From assembly GCA_964556115.1 (NCBI GenBank), contig CAZKVC010000013.1, positions 1-63,324 on the forward strand: a stretch of DNA of 63,324 nt, in the 5' to 3' direction. Made by a program: the position numbers and the translations under genes. The DNA comes from Parvularcula sp964556115. Lineage in GTDB: Bacteria; Pseudomonadota; Alphaproteobacteria; Caulobacterales; Parvularculaceae. Shown one piece after another: positions 17,006-25,605 of this stretch (within the stretch, counting starts at the first letter, position 1; every line of letters begins with the position of its first letter). The notes below the pieces were generated by a model, which saw nothing but the letters and a program-made list of their open reading frames with translations, had not been told where the DNA came from and did no database searches.

Positions 17006-17797
17006 TTAGCCGTTCGTGCTCTCGAAAATCTTGTCCGCGCTCGCCGCAACGAACCCCTGGTAGAGCTTGCCGTCCGGCATTTCGTAGCGGCGGGCGAATT
17101 CGTAGAAGCAGCTCGGCAGCTCGAAAGTGCCGTCGGTGAACTCCACCGGCACCCGCGTCGCCATGGTCGAGCATTGCTCGAGATGGACGTCTTCGGATCC
17201 CTTGATGAGCCCGCCTGCGGTGTTCATCGGATAGCCCGCGCCCTCGACGAAATCGGCGAGGTCCTTGAGGCTTTCGAAGCTGTCCAGCGCGTTGAAATAG
17301 ACGGTGAAATGGTTCGCACAGAAACCGAATGCCGAAAGCCAGGCCGCGTATTCGCTCTCCTTGTAGAGCGCTTCGTAATCGGCGTGGCTCGTCTTCCAGG
17401 GGCGGCCCTGGTTCAGCATCATCGGATCGGTCAGCTCGTCTTCCGACATCTGATCGACCAGCGCGGTCATCTTGCCGCGAAGCTCTTCCGAGCACTGCTC
17501 GAGCAGGAGTTCGGAGATGAAGACCTTCGGCCGATTGGGGTCTTCGTGAGCGTAGTAGCGGGCGAAGAGCTTTTTCGCTTCGAAGCGGTACTCGTCCTGC
17601 GCCGTGTAGCCGAGATCGAGGAAGGGCTGGGCGATCTTCTCGATGCCGAGCCGATGGTCGTTCAAGGTGCGGAAGGCGACATGGTCATTGATGACCGTCT
17701 CGCCGCGCTCCTTGAAGAGCTTGCGGATCGCTTCGGCCTGGGGGGTAAGGGCCGCGTAGCGGTCCCAGAGCTTGCCGAAGAGGTCGTCCAGGGTCAT
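17006..17797 (-). CDS. DUF1338 family protein (2-oxoadipate dioxygenase/decarboxylase-like)
   Basis: The DUF1338 superfamily includes HglS/YdcJ, iron-dependent enzymes that turn 2-oxoadipate into 2-hydroxyglutarate in lysine breakdown. The protein, from ATG 17797, has 263 residues, clearly shorter than the roughly 460 of HglS. Candidate metal ligands are the histidine in NDHVAFRTL (about 38), that in FCANHFTVYF (about 168) and a glutamate in SCFYEFARRY near 235. It lies 5 bases downstream of yidC. The exact substrate cannot be decided. Confidence 0.8.
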   Translation of the reverse strand: MTLDDLFGKLWDRYAALTPQAEAIRKLFKERGETVINDHVAFRTLNDHRLGIEKIAQPFLDLGYTAQDEYRFEAKKLFARYYAHEDPNRPKVFISELLLEQCSEELRGKMTALVDQMSEDELTDPMMLNQGRPWKTSHADYEALYKESEYAAWLSAFGFCANHFTVYFNALDSFESLKDLADFVEGAGYPMNTAGGLIKGSEDVHLEQCSTMATRVPVEFTDGTFELPSCFYEFARRYEMPDGKLYQGFVAASADKIFESTNG

Positions 17798-17802
17798 CGC
17801 CG

Positions 17803-19569
17803 TCACTCCGCCGGTTCCTCTTTGGGCTTGCGCGAGAAGCTCTGCTTGATGTTGCCGAGCAGGTCCACATCCGCGCCTGCGCGCTTCATGATAAAGTATT
17901 GCTGCACGACCCCGAGGAAGGTGTTCCAGAACCAGTAAAGGACCAGCCCGGCCGCGAAGGGCGCGAAGATGAAGATGAAGATCAGCGGCATCAGCCCGAA
18001 GACCTGCGCCTGGATCGGGTCGGTGGGCGGCGGGTTCAGCTTGGTCTGAACCCACATGGCCGCGCCCATCAGAAGCGGCAGCACGCCGATCGCGCCGAGG
18101 AAGGGAATGCCCGTCGGGTCATAGGGCAGGAGGCCGAAGAGATTGAGGACAGAGGTCGGGTCCTGCTCCGCGAGGTCGCGGATATAGAGGAACGGCTCGT
18201 GCCGGATCTCGATGGTGGTGAAGAGCACCTTATAGAGCGCGAAGAAGATCGGCATCTGCAGGAGCACCGGAAGACAGCCCGCGGCAGGGTTGATCTTGTG
18301 CTTCTTGTAGAGCGCCATCATCTCCTGCTGCTGCTTCATCTTGTCGTCGCCGTGACGCTCGCGGATGCGGGTCATTTCGGGCGCGACCTTCCGCATATTG
18401 GCCATGGAGCGGTAGCTCGCATTGGCGAGGGGGAAGAGCAGCGCCTTGATGACAAGGGTGAGGAGCAGGATCGCCACGCCGTAATTGCCGGTCAGTTCGG
18501 CAAAGAAGTGCATGGTGTGGAAGATCGGGCGGGTGAGGAAGAACAGCATCCCCCAATCGACCGCCTTGTCGAAATCGGAGATGCCGAGGCCATCCTCATA
18601 GCCCCGCAGGACCTCGACCAGCTTGGCGCCGGCGAACATGCGGGAGGTGACCAGGGTTTCCTCACCCGGTTCGAGATAGTAGCCGTCGAGCTGGTAGGAG
18701 GAGCGGTAGATCGGCGTCGTGCCCTGGCCGACCCGCTCGATCTTCAGCTCGAAAAGCTGGTCCTGCGGGGGGACGGCGGCGGCGAGCCAGTACTTGTCGG
18801 TGATCCCGGCCCAGCCGCCCTGGCCTTCGACTTCGATGAAGTTGTTCCGGTTCTTGTCGAGCTTCTTGTACTTGCGGTTGTGAAGGGTCCCGTCCACCAC
18901 GCCGAGCGGCCCTTCGAACAGGATCATGAAGTTCTTGAGGTCGGTCGGTTTGTTCTTCTGGACGGCGAAGCCATAGGGAATCAGTGCCGCGCGGTCGGTG
19001 CCGGTGTTGCGCACGGTGTGCTCGGCGGTGACCATGAAGGCCTCGTCGACGTTCAAGGTCAGCTCGTGCTCGATGGCGCCTTCCTGACGGGTCAGCGTCA
19101 CCGGGCTCGAAGGGGTCAGCCTGGCGCCTTCGGGCGCGTTCCAGACGGCCGCGTCGTCGCTTTGCCCGTCCACCACGATGCCGGTGCGGATATAGGTCGC
19201 CGTCTGCGTCGCCCGGGGGGAGAGGACATGCACCATCGGTGCGCCCTCGTCAGGGGTCTCGCGGTAGTCCTTGAGCGAAATGTCGTCGAGGGTCGCGCCG
19301 CGCAGATTGATCGAGCCGATCATCTCCGGTGTCTCGACCGCGATCCGACCCGGGGCGCGGAGCAGCGCTTCCGCCCGCTCCAGCGAGCTGTCGACCACCG
19401 GGATGTCCATCTCAGCCTCGACCACGGAAGCTGTGTCCTGACCGGCCTCGATCGCGGCTTCGCGGCGTGCCGCCTCGGCCGCTTCGCGCTGCGGGCCGAG
19501 CACGATGGCGTCCCAGCCGAGCAGAATGATGAAGGCCAGCCCGAGGGCCACGACGATGTTGCGATCCAT
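17803..19569 (-). CDS. yidC: Membrane protein insertase YidC
   Basis: YidC inserts proteins into the inner membrane alone or with SecYEG. An N-terminal membrane anchor (residues about 6-25) is followed by a periplasmic beta-sandwich domain (to about 340), then five membrane segments including LLTLVIKALLFPLANASYRS and GCLPVLLQMPIFFALYKVLF, the conserved insertase core. At 588 residues it is full length for a Gram-negative YidC. It follows rnpA by 29 bases in the standard rpmH-rnpA-yidC order. Confidence 0.97.
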   Translation of the reverse strand: MDRNIVVALGLAFIILLGWDAIVLGPQREAAEAARREAAIEAGQDTASVVEAEMDIPVVDSSLERAEALLRAPGRIAVETPEMIGSINLRGATLDDISLKDYRETPDEGAPMVHVLSPRATQTATYIRTGIVVDGQSDDAAVWNAPEGARLTPSSPVTLTRQEGAIEHELTLNVDEAFMVTAEHTVRNTGTDRAALIPYGFAVQKNKPTDLKNFMILFEGPLGVVDGTLHNRKYKKLDKNRNNFIEVEGQGGWAGITDKYWLAAAVPPQDQLFELKIERVGQGTTPIYRSSYQLDGYYLEPGEETLVTSRMFAGAKLVEVLRGYEDGLGISDFDKAVDWGMLFFLTRPIFHTMHFFAELTGNYGVAILLLTLVIKALLFPLANASYRSMANMRKVAPEMTRIRERHGDDKMKQQQEMMALYKKHKINPAAGCLPVLLQMPIFFALYKVLFTTIEIRHEPFLYIRDLAEQDPTSVLNLFGLLPYDPTGIPFLGAIGVLPLLMGAAMWVQTKLNPPPTDPIQAQVFGLMPLIFIFIFAPFAAGLVLYWFWNTFLGVVQQYFIMKRAGADVDLLGNIKQSFSRKPKEEPAE

Positions 19570-19598
19570 GAAGCGCTCTTTTCTTACCGTCCGCGGGA

Positions 19599-20135
19599 TC
19601 AGGGAGAGGGCGTTCTGTCGGCGGCAGCGCCGGCGCCCCGCCGCGCGTCATGAGCCTCTAGGAGGGCGCTGCGAAGCTCGTCAAGAAGTGAAGGGTAGGG
19701 CATATGAAGTGCGCGGTGCCGCCCGATCAGCACATAGTCCATCCCCGCGCGCGCCTCTGATGGTAGAAGCTCGGCCACCGCGGCCCTCAACCTGCGCTTG
19801 ATCCTGTTCCTGACCACCGCGTTTCCGATCTTCTTCGTAACGGTATAGCCGACCCGGGCGAAGGCGTGGTCATTCGGCAAGGATTGGAGCAGGAATGAGG
19901 CTCTGGACACACGAACGCCCCGCCGCGCGCGGACGAAATCCGGGCGCGAGCGAAGCGTTTCGTAGCGAATCGGTTCGGACAGGGTCCGGCTTAGGCCGAC
20001 AGGCGCTTGCGGCCCTTGGAACGGCGCGCGGCCAGTATGCGGCGGCCGCCGACAGTGCTCTTGCGGGCCATATAGCCGTGACGGCGTTTCCGCTTCAGGT
20101 TGCTGGGTTGAAAAGTGCGTTTCATTGGTGACCAC
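19599..20135 (-). CDS. rnpA: Ribonuclease P protein component, start uncertain
   Basis: RnpA assists RNase P RNA in trimming tRNA 5' ends. The conserved protein begins around LSEPIRYETLRSRPDF, just after the rpmH stop, and contains YTVTKKIGNAVVRNRIKRRLR, the RNR signature, and MDYVLIGRHRAL. No ATG, GTG or TTG lies between the rpmH stop and this conserved part; the only candidates are TTG 20153, GTG 20135 (used here; both upstream of rpmH), or a CTG at 19982. A start upstream would make rnpA overlap all of rpmH, as described for Thermus. Confidence 0.8.
   Translation of the reverse strand: MVTNETHFSTQQPEAETPSRLYGPQEHCRRPPHTGRAPFQGPQAPVGLSRTLSEPIRYETLRSRPDFVRARRGVRVSRASFLLQSLPNDHAFARVGYTVTKKIGNAVVRNRIKRRLRAAVAELLPSEARAGMDYVLIGRHRALHMPYPSLLDELRSALLEAHDARRGAGAAADRTPSP
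19991..20125 (-). CDS. rpmH: 50S ribosomal protein L34
   Basis: This 44-residue basic protein starts MKRTFQPSNLKRKRRHGY and ends RRSKGRKRLSA, the full L34 sequence. It heads the rpmH-rnpA-yidC operon. It is entirely contained in the extended rnpA reading frame, in another frame of the same strand. Confidence 0.97.
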   Translation of the reverse strand: MKRTFQPSNLKRKRRHGYMARKSTVGGRRILAARRSKGRKRLSA

Positions 20136-20160
20136 CGGCTCTCGGTCTGACAAGCGCTGG

Positions 20161-20190
20161 CCGATACCCCAAACACCCGCGTCTGGTCAA
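20161..20190 (-). promoter_or_regulatory. Putative rpmH operon promoter
   Basis: On the minus strand TTGACC (20185-20190) is followed after 18 bases by TATCGG (20161-20166), about 36 bases upstream of the L34 ATG. The same TTGAC...TATCGG pair precedes rpmB, which supports it as a housekeeping promoter. Confidence 0.45.
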
Positions 20191-20225
20191 CGCGTCGGTG
20201 AGGAAAAATCGCAAGGATGCTCGAC

Positions 20226-21695
20226 ATGACGGATAGCAGTGGCAAGGCACCGCAGGAGACGGCCCCGGCAAGGCGGACCAAGGCCGATCTCTGCGTCATC
20301 GGCGCAGGCTCGGGCGGGCTCACCGCGGCCGGGGGTGCCGGCGCGCTTGGGCGCAAGACGATCCTCATCGAAGGCCACAAGATGGGCGGCGACTGCCTGA
20401 ACTATGGCTGCGTCCCGTCCAAGACACTTCTCGCTTCCGCCAAGGCGGCGCATGCCATGCGGGACGCGGCGCGTTTCGGCGTCACCCCGGTCGATCCGGA
20501 AGTCCAGTTCCTCGACGTGATGGACCGGGTGAGCGACGTCATCGCCTCGATCGCCCATCACGATAGCGAAGAGCGAATGAAGCAGGAGTTCGGTGTCGAG
20601 ACCATTCGCGCCCATGCCCGCTTCACCGGCCCGAAAACGATCCGCGCCGGCGATACCGAGATCGAAGCCAAGCACGTCGTCATCGCTACCGGCAGCCGCC
20701 CCTTCGTCCCGCAAATCGAGGGTCTCGAGGGGACGGGCTACCTGACCAATGAAACCGTCTTCAGCCAGACCTTCCAGCCGAGACACCTCATCATTCTCGG
20801 CGGCGGGCCGATCGGCGCCGAAATGGCGCAGGCCCACGCGCTCCTGGGCTCGAAGGTCACGGTGATCGAAAAGGGCAAGGCCCTCGGCAAGGACGACCCG
20901 GAGCTTGCGGAGATCGTCAAGACCCGGCTGCGCGCTGACGGGGTCGATCTGCGCGAAGGCCGTGAGGCGGTCCGGGTAGAGAAGACCGCCGAAGGCTTCG
21001 CCGTATCGGTGAAAAGTGATGAGGGGGAGGCGGTCATCGAGGGCGACCAGCTTCTCGTTGCCGTCGGTCGCACGCCGAACGTCGAGGACCTCGGCCTCGA
21101 GGCGGCCGGAATCGAGTACAGCCCGCGCGGTATCAAGGTGGACGGCAAGCTGAAGACCACGAATTCCCGCGTCTACGCCATTGGCGACTGCACCGGCGGG
21201 CTGCAGTTCACCCATGTCGCCGGGGCGCAAGGGCGGCTGGCCCTCAAGAATATTTTGCTCAAGGGACTGGGCGGAAGCTTCGATCCGGATATTGTCCCCT
21301 GGGTGACCTACACCGAGCCTGAACTGGCCCATGCCGGATTGACCGAAGCCCAGCTGAAAGAGCGGGGCACTTCCTATGAGGTCGTCCGCGCGCCGTTCCA
21401 CGACAATGACCGCGCCAATGCCGAGGGCGAGACCGAGGGTCTTCTCAAGGTGCTGGTCGGCAAGAACGGCAAGATCCTCGGCGCCGATGTGGTCGGCCTT
21501 CATGCCGGGGAGGTCATCGGGCAGTTCTCCCTCGCCATCGCCAACGGGATGAAGCTCGACGCCTTCGACAAGATGATCGCGCCCTATCCGACCCTCGGCG
21601 AGATCAGCAAGGCGGCGGCCGATGACTACGGCTTCAAGAAGCTCTTCACTCCTTTCAACAAGGCGGCCCTGGGCGTTTTGGCGATGTTCGACTGA
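20226..21695 (+). CDS. FAD-dependent pyridine nucleotide-disulfide oxidoreductase, dihydrolipoamide/mercuric reductase-like
   Basis: Class I disulfide reductases pass electrons from NAD(P)H through FAD to an active-site disulfide. Present are the FAD loop CVIGAGSGG, the redox pair in GGDCLNYGCVPSK, an NAD loop LGGGPIGAEMA, and the second FAD motif YAIGDCTGG. The C-terminal active-site motif, usually HPT in lipoamide dehydrogenase, reads PYPTLGEI, so the catalytic histidine is replaced by tyrosine, as in several mercuric-reductase-like flavoproteins. It is therefore probably not the PDH/OGDH E3. I prefer ATG 20226 (AAGGA upstream) to ATG 20217. It is coupled by TGATG to the next gene. Confidence 0.88.
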   Translation: MTDSSGKAPQETAPARRTKADLCVIGAGSGGLTAAGGAGALGRKTILIEGHKMGGDCLNYGCVPSKTLLASAKAAHAMRDAARFGVTPVDPEVQFLDVMDRVSDVIASIAHHDSEERMKQEFGVETIRAHARFTGPKTIRAGDTEIEAKHVVIATGSRPFVPQIEGLEGTGYLTNETVFSQTFQPRHLIILGGGPIGAEMAQAHALLGSKVTVIEKGKALGKDDPELAEIVKTRLRADGVDLREGREAVRVEKTAEGFAVSVKSDEGEAVIEGDQLLVAVGRTPNVEDLGLEAAGIEYSPRGIKVDGKLKTTNSRVYAIGDCTGGLQFTHVAGAQGRLALKNILLKGLGGSFDPDIVPWVTYTEPELAHAGLTEAQLKERGTSYEVVRAPFHDNDRANAEGETEGLLKVLVGKNGKILGADVVGLHAGEVIGQFSLAIANGMKLDAFDKMIAPYPTLGEISKAAADDYGFKKLFTPFNKAALGVLAMFD

Positions 21696-22312
21696 TGAAG
21701 ATCGGGGACGCCGCCTATTACCGCATGGCCGTCAAGACGCTTCGGCATGACGTGCGCAACCTCCTCGGCGGCGTGCAGGTGATGCGCGACAGCTTTCAGA
21801 AATCGGGCAATGACAAAGCCCATGAATTCGCGCTTCTGGTCGAAGCGCGGCTTGGTGCCATGATCCGGCTCGGCGAGCGGGCCGATCTTCTCGCCGACCT
21901 CGAACAGCGGGTGACCGACCGCGCCAGCCTCGGCGAACTCATCGAGGAAGCCTGCCGTCTCGGCGATCTCGACCGTGAAGCGGTCCAGTGCCCCGACGAA
22001 GGCGCAGACTTTCCATGCGATCCGGAACTGACGGCGCTGGCCTTGGCCGAACTTCTCGATAACGCTCTTCACGGCAGCGCCGTGACGGTGCGTGAAGACG
22101 CAGGTTCACTCATCGTGGAAAACCAGGGTGGCCCGCTGCCGCGCTTTGCCAAGGATACGCTCATGGTGCCGTTCAAGGGCGCCAAACGTCAGGGCGGGAG
22201 CAGTCTCGGGCTGCCGATCGCGCTTCGGGCGATGGAGCTTCAGGACGGAGAGATGACCATCGAGGACCGGGACGATGGCGGTGCCCGGGCGGTTCTGAGC
22301 TGGAAGGCCTGA
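21695..22312 (+). CDS. Short soluble histidine-kinase-like protein (HisKA plus HATPase)
   Basis: The 205-residue protein has an H-box-like TLRHDVRNLLGG with H18, a helical dimerisation region to about 90, an N-box LALAELLDNALHGS, and a G2-type box GGSSLGLPIAL. The usual DxGxG box is reduced to VENQGGPL. No membrane segment, PAS or other sensor is present, so input must come from a partner; a phosphotransfer role like ChpT is possible. Its start overlaps the flavoprotein stop by one base, which suggests that the redox enzyme and the kinase act together. Confidence 0.75.
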   Translation: MKIGDAAYYRMAVKTLRHDVRNLLGGVQVMRDSFQKSGNDKAHEFALLVEARLGAMIRLGERADLLADLEQRVTDRASLGELIEEACRLGDLDREAVQCPDEGADFPCDPELTALALAELLDNALHGSAVTVREDAGSLIVENQGGPLPRFAKDTLMVPFKGAKRQGGSSLGLPIALRAMELQDGEMTIEDRDDGGARAVLSWKA

Positions 22313-23242
22313 TCAGGCCGGCGTCAGCTCGGCGGGCCAGCGGCGGTGGAACCACAACCATTGCTCCGGCCGGGCGAGGATGAACGAGCCGATCGTCTCA
22401 TTGATCTTAAGGGTCAGCTCTTCGGTGCTCCGTCCCTCGGGCAGGATCGGTTCGTGCACCGTGCAGATGAATTTCGAGCCGGGCCGGCGGATCATCTGCA
22501 GGGGAATGAGGGGCAGGTTCATCTTGATCGCAAGACGCGCGGCCGCAGGCGGGGTCATGGCGGGGTGGCCGAGAAGGGGGACCTCGATCCCGTCATTGAG
22601 CTTCTGGTCCACCAGCATGGAGAGCGAATAGCCGTCCTTCAGTGCCTGAAGCAGCTGCCGCCCGCCGCGCTTGCCCTTGGGGATCTGGAGGCGGGTGATC
22701 GCCCGGCCGCGAAGCTCGATGATCCGCTCATCGACCAGTGCGTTGTTGGGCGCGCGGTACACGACCGCAAAGCGAACGCCTTCGCGTTGCAGCACCGCCC
22801 CCATCGCCTCCCAGTTGGCGAAATGGCCCGAGATGAAGATCGCCTGCCGGTTCTCTTCAGCCAATTGGCGGAGGAGCTCGCCATTCTCGACGGTGACCCG
22901 CTCGGCGATCGAATCAATATGCGCATATTCGGCAGTGGTCGAACCGACATTCTCCCAGGCATCGCGAAGGATGGCCTTGCGCTCGGCTTCGGTCATGTCC
23001 GGATAGATGAGCCGGAGGTTGGCGAGACCCCGCCGCTGCACCGTCTTCAGGAGCGGCCCGACCCGGCGCATCATACCGCCGAGCATCCGCGCGGCACGAC
23101 TGACCGGGAGCTGCTTCATCAGCCAGAGGAGACCGAAGAAGAGCCGCGCCTCGACGCGGCGGCTGAACGTCACCGGCTTGTTCGAACGGGGGGCGGGGAG
23201 CTCGATATCCGCATCCCAGCGCTTCCCGGGCGTGTCGCTCAT
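22313..23242 (-). CDS. Lipid A late acyltransferase (LpxL/HtrB family)
   Basis: LpxL-family enzymes add a secondary acyl chain to Kdo-lipid IVA at the inner-membrane face. The 309-residue protein has the catalytic HX4E motif as GHFANWEAM (H140, E145) and a later segment IPKGKRGGRQLLQALKDG and SMLVDQKLNDGIEVPLLG typical of the family. A hydrophobic stretch near residues 33-45 may anchor it. It is the last gene of waaA-lpxK-lpxL and overlaps lpxK by 4 bases. Confidence 0.9.
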   Translation of the reverse strand: MSDTPGKRWDADIELPAPRSNKPVTFSRRVEARLFFGLLWLMKQLPVSRAARMLGGMMRRVGPLLKTVQRRGLANLRLIYPDMTEAERKAILRDAWENVGSTTAEYAHIDSIAERVTVENGELLRQLAEENRQAIFISGHFANWEAMGAVLQREGVRFAVVYRAPNNALVDERIIELRGRAITRLQIPKGKRGGRQLLQALKDGYSLSMLVDQKLNDGIEVPLLGHPAMTPPAAARLAIKMNLPLIPLQMIRRPGSKFICTVHEPILPEGRSTEELTLKINETIGSFILARPEQWLWFHRRWPAELTPA

Positions 23243-24204
23243 AGCTGCTCCTCGATCATGGCCAGCATGGCGGGTAGGTCGTCTGACACCATGCTGCCGC
23301 CAAGCGGCGTGATGCCCTCTTTATCGCCCCGGGCCAGCCGGACAAAGTCTTTCTCGGTGGTCACGAGAGCGGCGCCGTGGGCTCCCGCCTCCTCACGCAG
23401 GCTTCCCAGCTCCCGGGCGGTGAAGACGTGGTGGTCGGGAAAAACCCTGAAGGCCCCAGGCTCTCTTCCGGCTTCGGCCAGGGACGCCTTGAAACGCTCC
23501 GGCGTGCCGATCCCGCAAAAGGCGAGAAGCGGTCCTTCGGGAATGTCTCTGGCGTCGAGCTGGAACCGCGCTTTGAAGCGGGGCAGCTTTTCGGCGTCGG
23601 GGCCGAGCTCCGGTTCACCATCGCCGATGAGGACAACAGCGCCTGCCCGGCGGAAACCATGCTCCGGTTTCTCGCGCAACGGCCCGGCGGGGAAGACGGC
23701 GCCGTTCCCGAACGGAGCCTTCGCATCGAGGAGGACGAAGCTGAGGGCCTTCTTCAGCGACGGGTTCTGGAAGCCATCGTCGAGGAGGATGAGGTCAGCG
23801 CCCGAACCGATCGCCGCCTTCGCTCCCCTTACCCGGTCGCGGCTGACCCAGACGGGCAGGTCTCGCGCCAGAAGCAGCGGCTCGTCGCCGACCTCGGCTG
23901 CGGTATGATGGGGCAGGATACGCTGCGGACCCTCGACCGTGCCCCCGTAGCCGCGGCTGACGACATGGGGCTTGTGCCCACGCTCCAGCAGCGCCTGGCC
24001 GAGCATGCGGGCGAAAGGGGTCTTGCCCACGCCGCCCATGGTCAGGTTGCCGATGCAGATGACCGGGCGGGGCATCACGGCGCCGCCGCGCTTGAGCCTC
24101 CGCTGCACTTCGGCGTCGTAGAGATGGCCGAGCGGCGAGAGGAGGGTGCGGGCAAGATTGCCGCCTCCCGTCTCCTGCCAGAAGCGCGGCGGCTTCAGGC
24201 TCAT
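23239..24204 (-). CDS. lpxK: Tetraacyldisaccharide 4'-kinase
   Basis: LpxK phosphorylates the 4' position of the lipid A disaccharide. The Walker A loop is NLTMGGVGKTPFARML near residues 52-67, followed by HVVSRGYGGTVEGP and LILLDDGFQNPSLKKALSFV, both diagnostic. At 321 residues it is normal length. It overlaps waaA upstream and the acyltransferase downstream, each by 4 bases. Confidence 0.95.
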   Translation of the reverse strand: MSLKPPRFWQETGGGNLARTLLSPLGHLYDAEVQRRLKRGGAVMPRPVICIGNLTMGGVGKTPFARMLGQALLERGHKPHVVSRGYGGTVEGPQRILPHHTAAEVGDEPLLLARDLPVWVSRDRVRGAKAAIGSGADLILLDDGFQNPSLKKALSFVLLDAKAPFGNGAVFPAGPLREKPEHGFRRAGAVVLIGDGEPELGPDAEKLPRFKARFQLDARDIPEGPLLAFCGIGTPERFKASLAEAGREPGAFRVFPDHHVFTARELGSLREEAGAHGAALVTTEKDFVRLARGDKEGITPLGGSMVSDDLPAMLAMIEEQL

Positions 24205-25502
24205 CGCTCGCCGTCGATCCCGCCCCGGGTCAGCATGGGACGAAGGGTTTCGAGAAGCGCGGCCAGGACGGTCTGGGCGTTCGCTTCGGCCCAGCTCCTG
24301 GCCTGGGCGGCGAGGGAGTTTCTGGTCTTGTGGTCGCTGAGAAGCCGGCCCACGGCCGCCGCCATGTCCCGCTCGTTGCGGACCAGGGCGGCGCTGCCGT
24401 TCCGCCGCATGGCGTCGTAGGTGTCGGCAAAGTTGAAGATCTCCGGCCCATGCAGGATGGCGCAGCCGAGCCGCGCAGGCTCGAGCGGATTGTGTCCGCC
24501 AATCTTCAGAAGGCTGCCGCCGACGAAGGAGATTTCGGAAAGGGAGTAGAAGAGGCCGAGTTCACCCAGCGTGTCGGCGATATAGACCTGCGTGTCGGGA
24601 TCGATCGGATCGCCCTTGGAGCGCCTCGCTACGCTGAGGCCCTCTGACCGGCAAAGCTCGGCAATGGCTTCGCCCCGGTTGGGGTGGCGCGGCGCAAGGA
24701 AGAGGATCGTGTTCGGGCCGTTGGCCAGCACCTTGTTGTGCGCGGCCAGCACCACCGCTTCCTCGCCATCATGGGTGCTTGCGGCAAGCCAGCGGGGCCG
24801 CTCGCCGATCTGGTCCCTGATCGCCGAGAGCTTTTCGGGATTGACCGGCAGGGGATCGGCGGCGAGCTTGAGATTGCCGAGGGTGCCCACTTCGCGCCCG
24901 CTGAGGGTCGCAAAACGCCCGGCATTCTCCTCGTTCTGGCCGACCATGACGTCGAAGGTGGCAAGAAGCTCCGCCGCTGCTTTCCGGCGGCCCTTCCAGT
25001 TGCTGAAGCTCTTCGGCGACATGCGGCCATTGATGAGAGCGACAGGGATATCGCGCTTGCCGATCTCTTCGAGGATCACCGGCCAAAGCTCTGATTCAAT
25101 GAAGATAACCGCGTCCGGTTTCCAGTGGTGCAGGAAGCTCCTGACGAAGTGGGGCTGGTCGATGGGGATGTATTGGTGAACCGCCCTGGCGGGCAGCCGC
25201 TCGGCCATCAAAGTCGCCGAAGTCACGGTGCCGGTGGTCACGAGAAAACTGACTTCGGGGTGATGGTGGGCCAGAGCATCGACGAGGGGCAGGATCGACA
25301 GGCTTTCCCCAACCGAGGCCCCGTGAAGCCAGATCAGCTTGCCCTCGGGCCGGGGATGGGAAGCGACGCCGCGCCGTTCGTTCAGGCGGGCCGGGTCTTC
25401 CTTCCCCTTCTTCAGGCGCTGTTGCAGGGCATAGTTCGCCACCGGCCGCATGAAGCGCGCCGCCGCACGATAGGTCCTCAGCGACCATGCCCTGTCTGCC
25501 AT
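24201..25502 (-). CDS. waaA: 3-deoxy-D-manno-octulosonic acid transferase
   Basis: WaaA (KdtA) transfers Kdo from CMP-Kdo to lipid IVA. The N-terminal domain has WLHGASVGESLSILPLVDAL, with the conserved glutamate of GES, and an N-terminal hydrophobic stretch. The C-terminal GT-B domain has SFVGGSLLKIGGHNPLEPAR, the family signature. At 433 residues it is full length. It heads the lipid A operon; kdsD/kdsA at 7111-9044 supply its substrate pathway. Confidence 0.95.
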   Translation of the reverse strand: MADRAWSLRTYRAAARFMRPVANYALQQRLKKGKEDPARLNERRGVASHPRPEGKLIWLHGASVGESLSILPLVDALAHHHPEVSFLVTTGTVTSATLMAERLPARAVHQYIPIDQPHFVRSFLHHWKPDAVIFIESELWPVILEEIGKRDIPVALINGRMSPKSFSNWKGRRKAAAELLATFDVMVGQNEENAGRFATLSGREVGTLGNLKLAADPLPVNPEKLSAIRDQIGERPRWLAASTHDGEEAVVLAAHNKVLANGPNTILFLAPRHPNRGEAIAELCRSEGLSVARRSKGDPIDPDTQVYIADTLGELGLFYSLSEISFVGGSLLKIGGHNPLEPARLGCAILHGPEIFNFADTYDAMRRNGSAALVRNERDMAAAVGRLLSDHKTRNSLAAQARSWAEANAQTVLAALLETLRPMLTRGGIDGER

Positions 25503-25605
25503 CGCGAACTCCGCTTCATCCGAAGCAGCAAGCCTATGGCACCGTACGCAGGAAAATGCACCCTTCTATAGGACTTCGTCTTTCCGGCGCGCCGAACCCG
25601 CGGGA

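Noticed and set aside
16797..17009. 70-codon frame inside the duplicated element (and its counterpart 38503-38706)
   Set aside because: The two copies are nearly identical as DNA, so protein similarity carries no extra evidence. There is no ribosome site, and the frame ends differ in the palindromes.
17899..19653. 584-codon open frame antisense to yidC
   Set aside because: It is a composition shadow; yidC has clear domains and operon context.
20226..21695. Calling this flavoprotein the lipoamide dehydrogenase of PDH/OGDH
   Set aside because: The C-terminal His-Pro is replaced by Tyr-Pro and no PDH or OGDH genes are adjacent.
22346..23908. 520-codon open frame opposite lpxL and lpxK
   Set aside because: Low-complexity Arg/Ser content and no family; it is a shadow of the lipid A genes.
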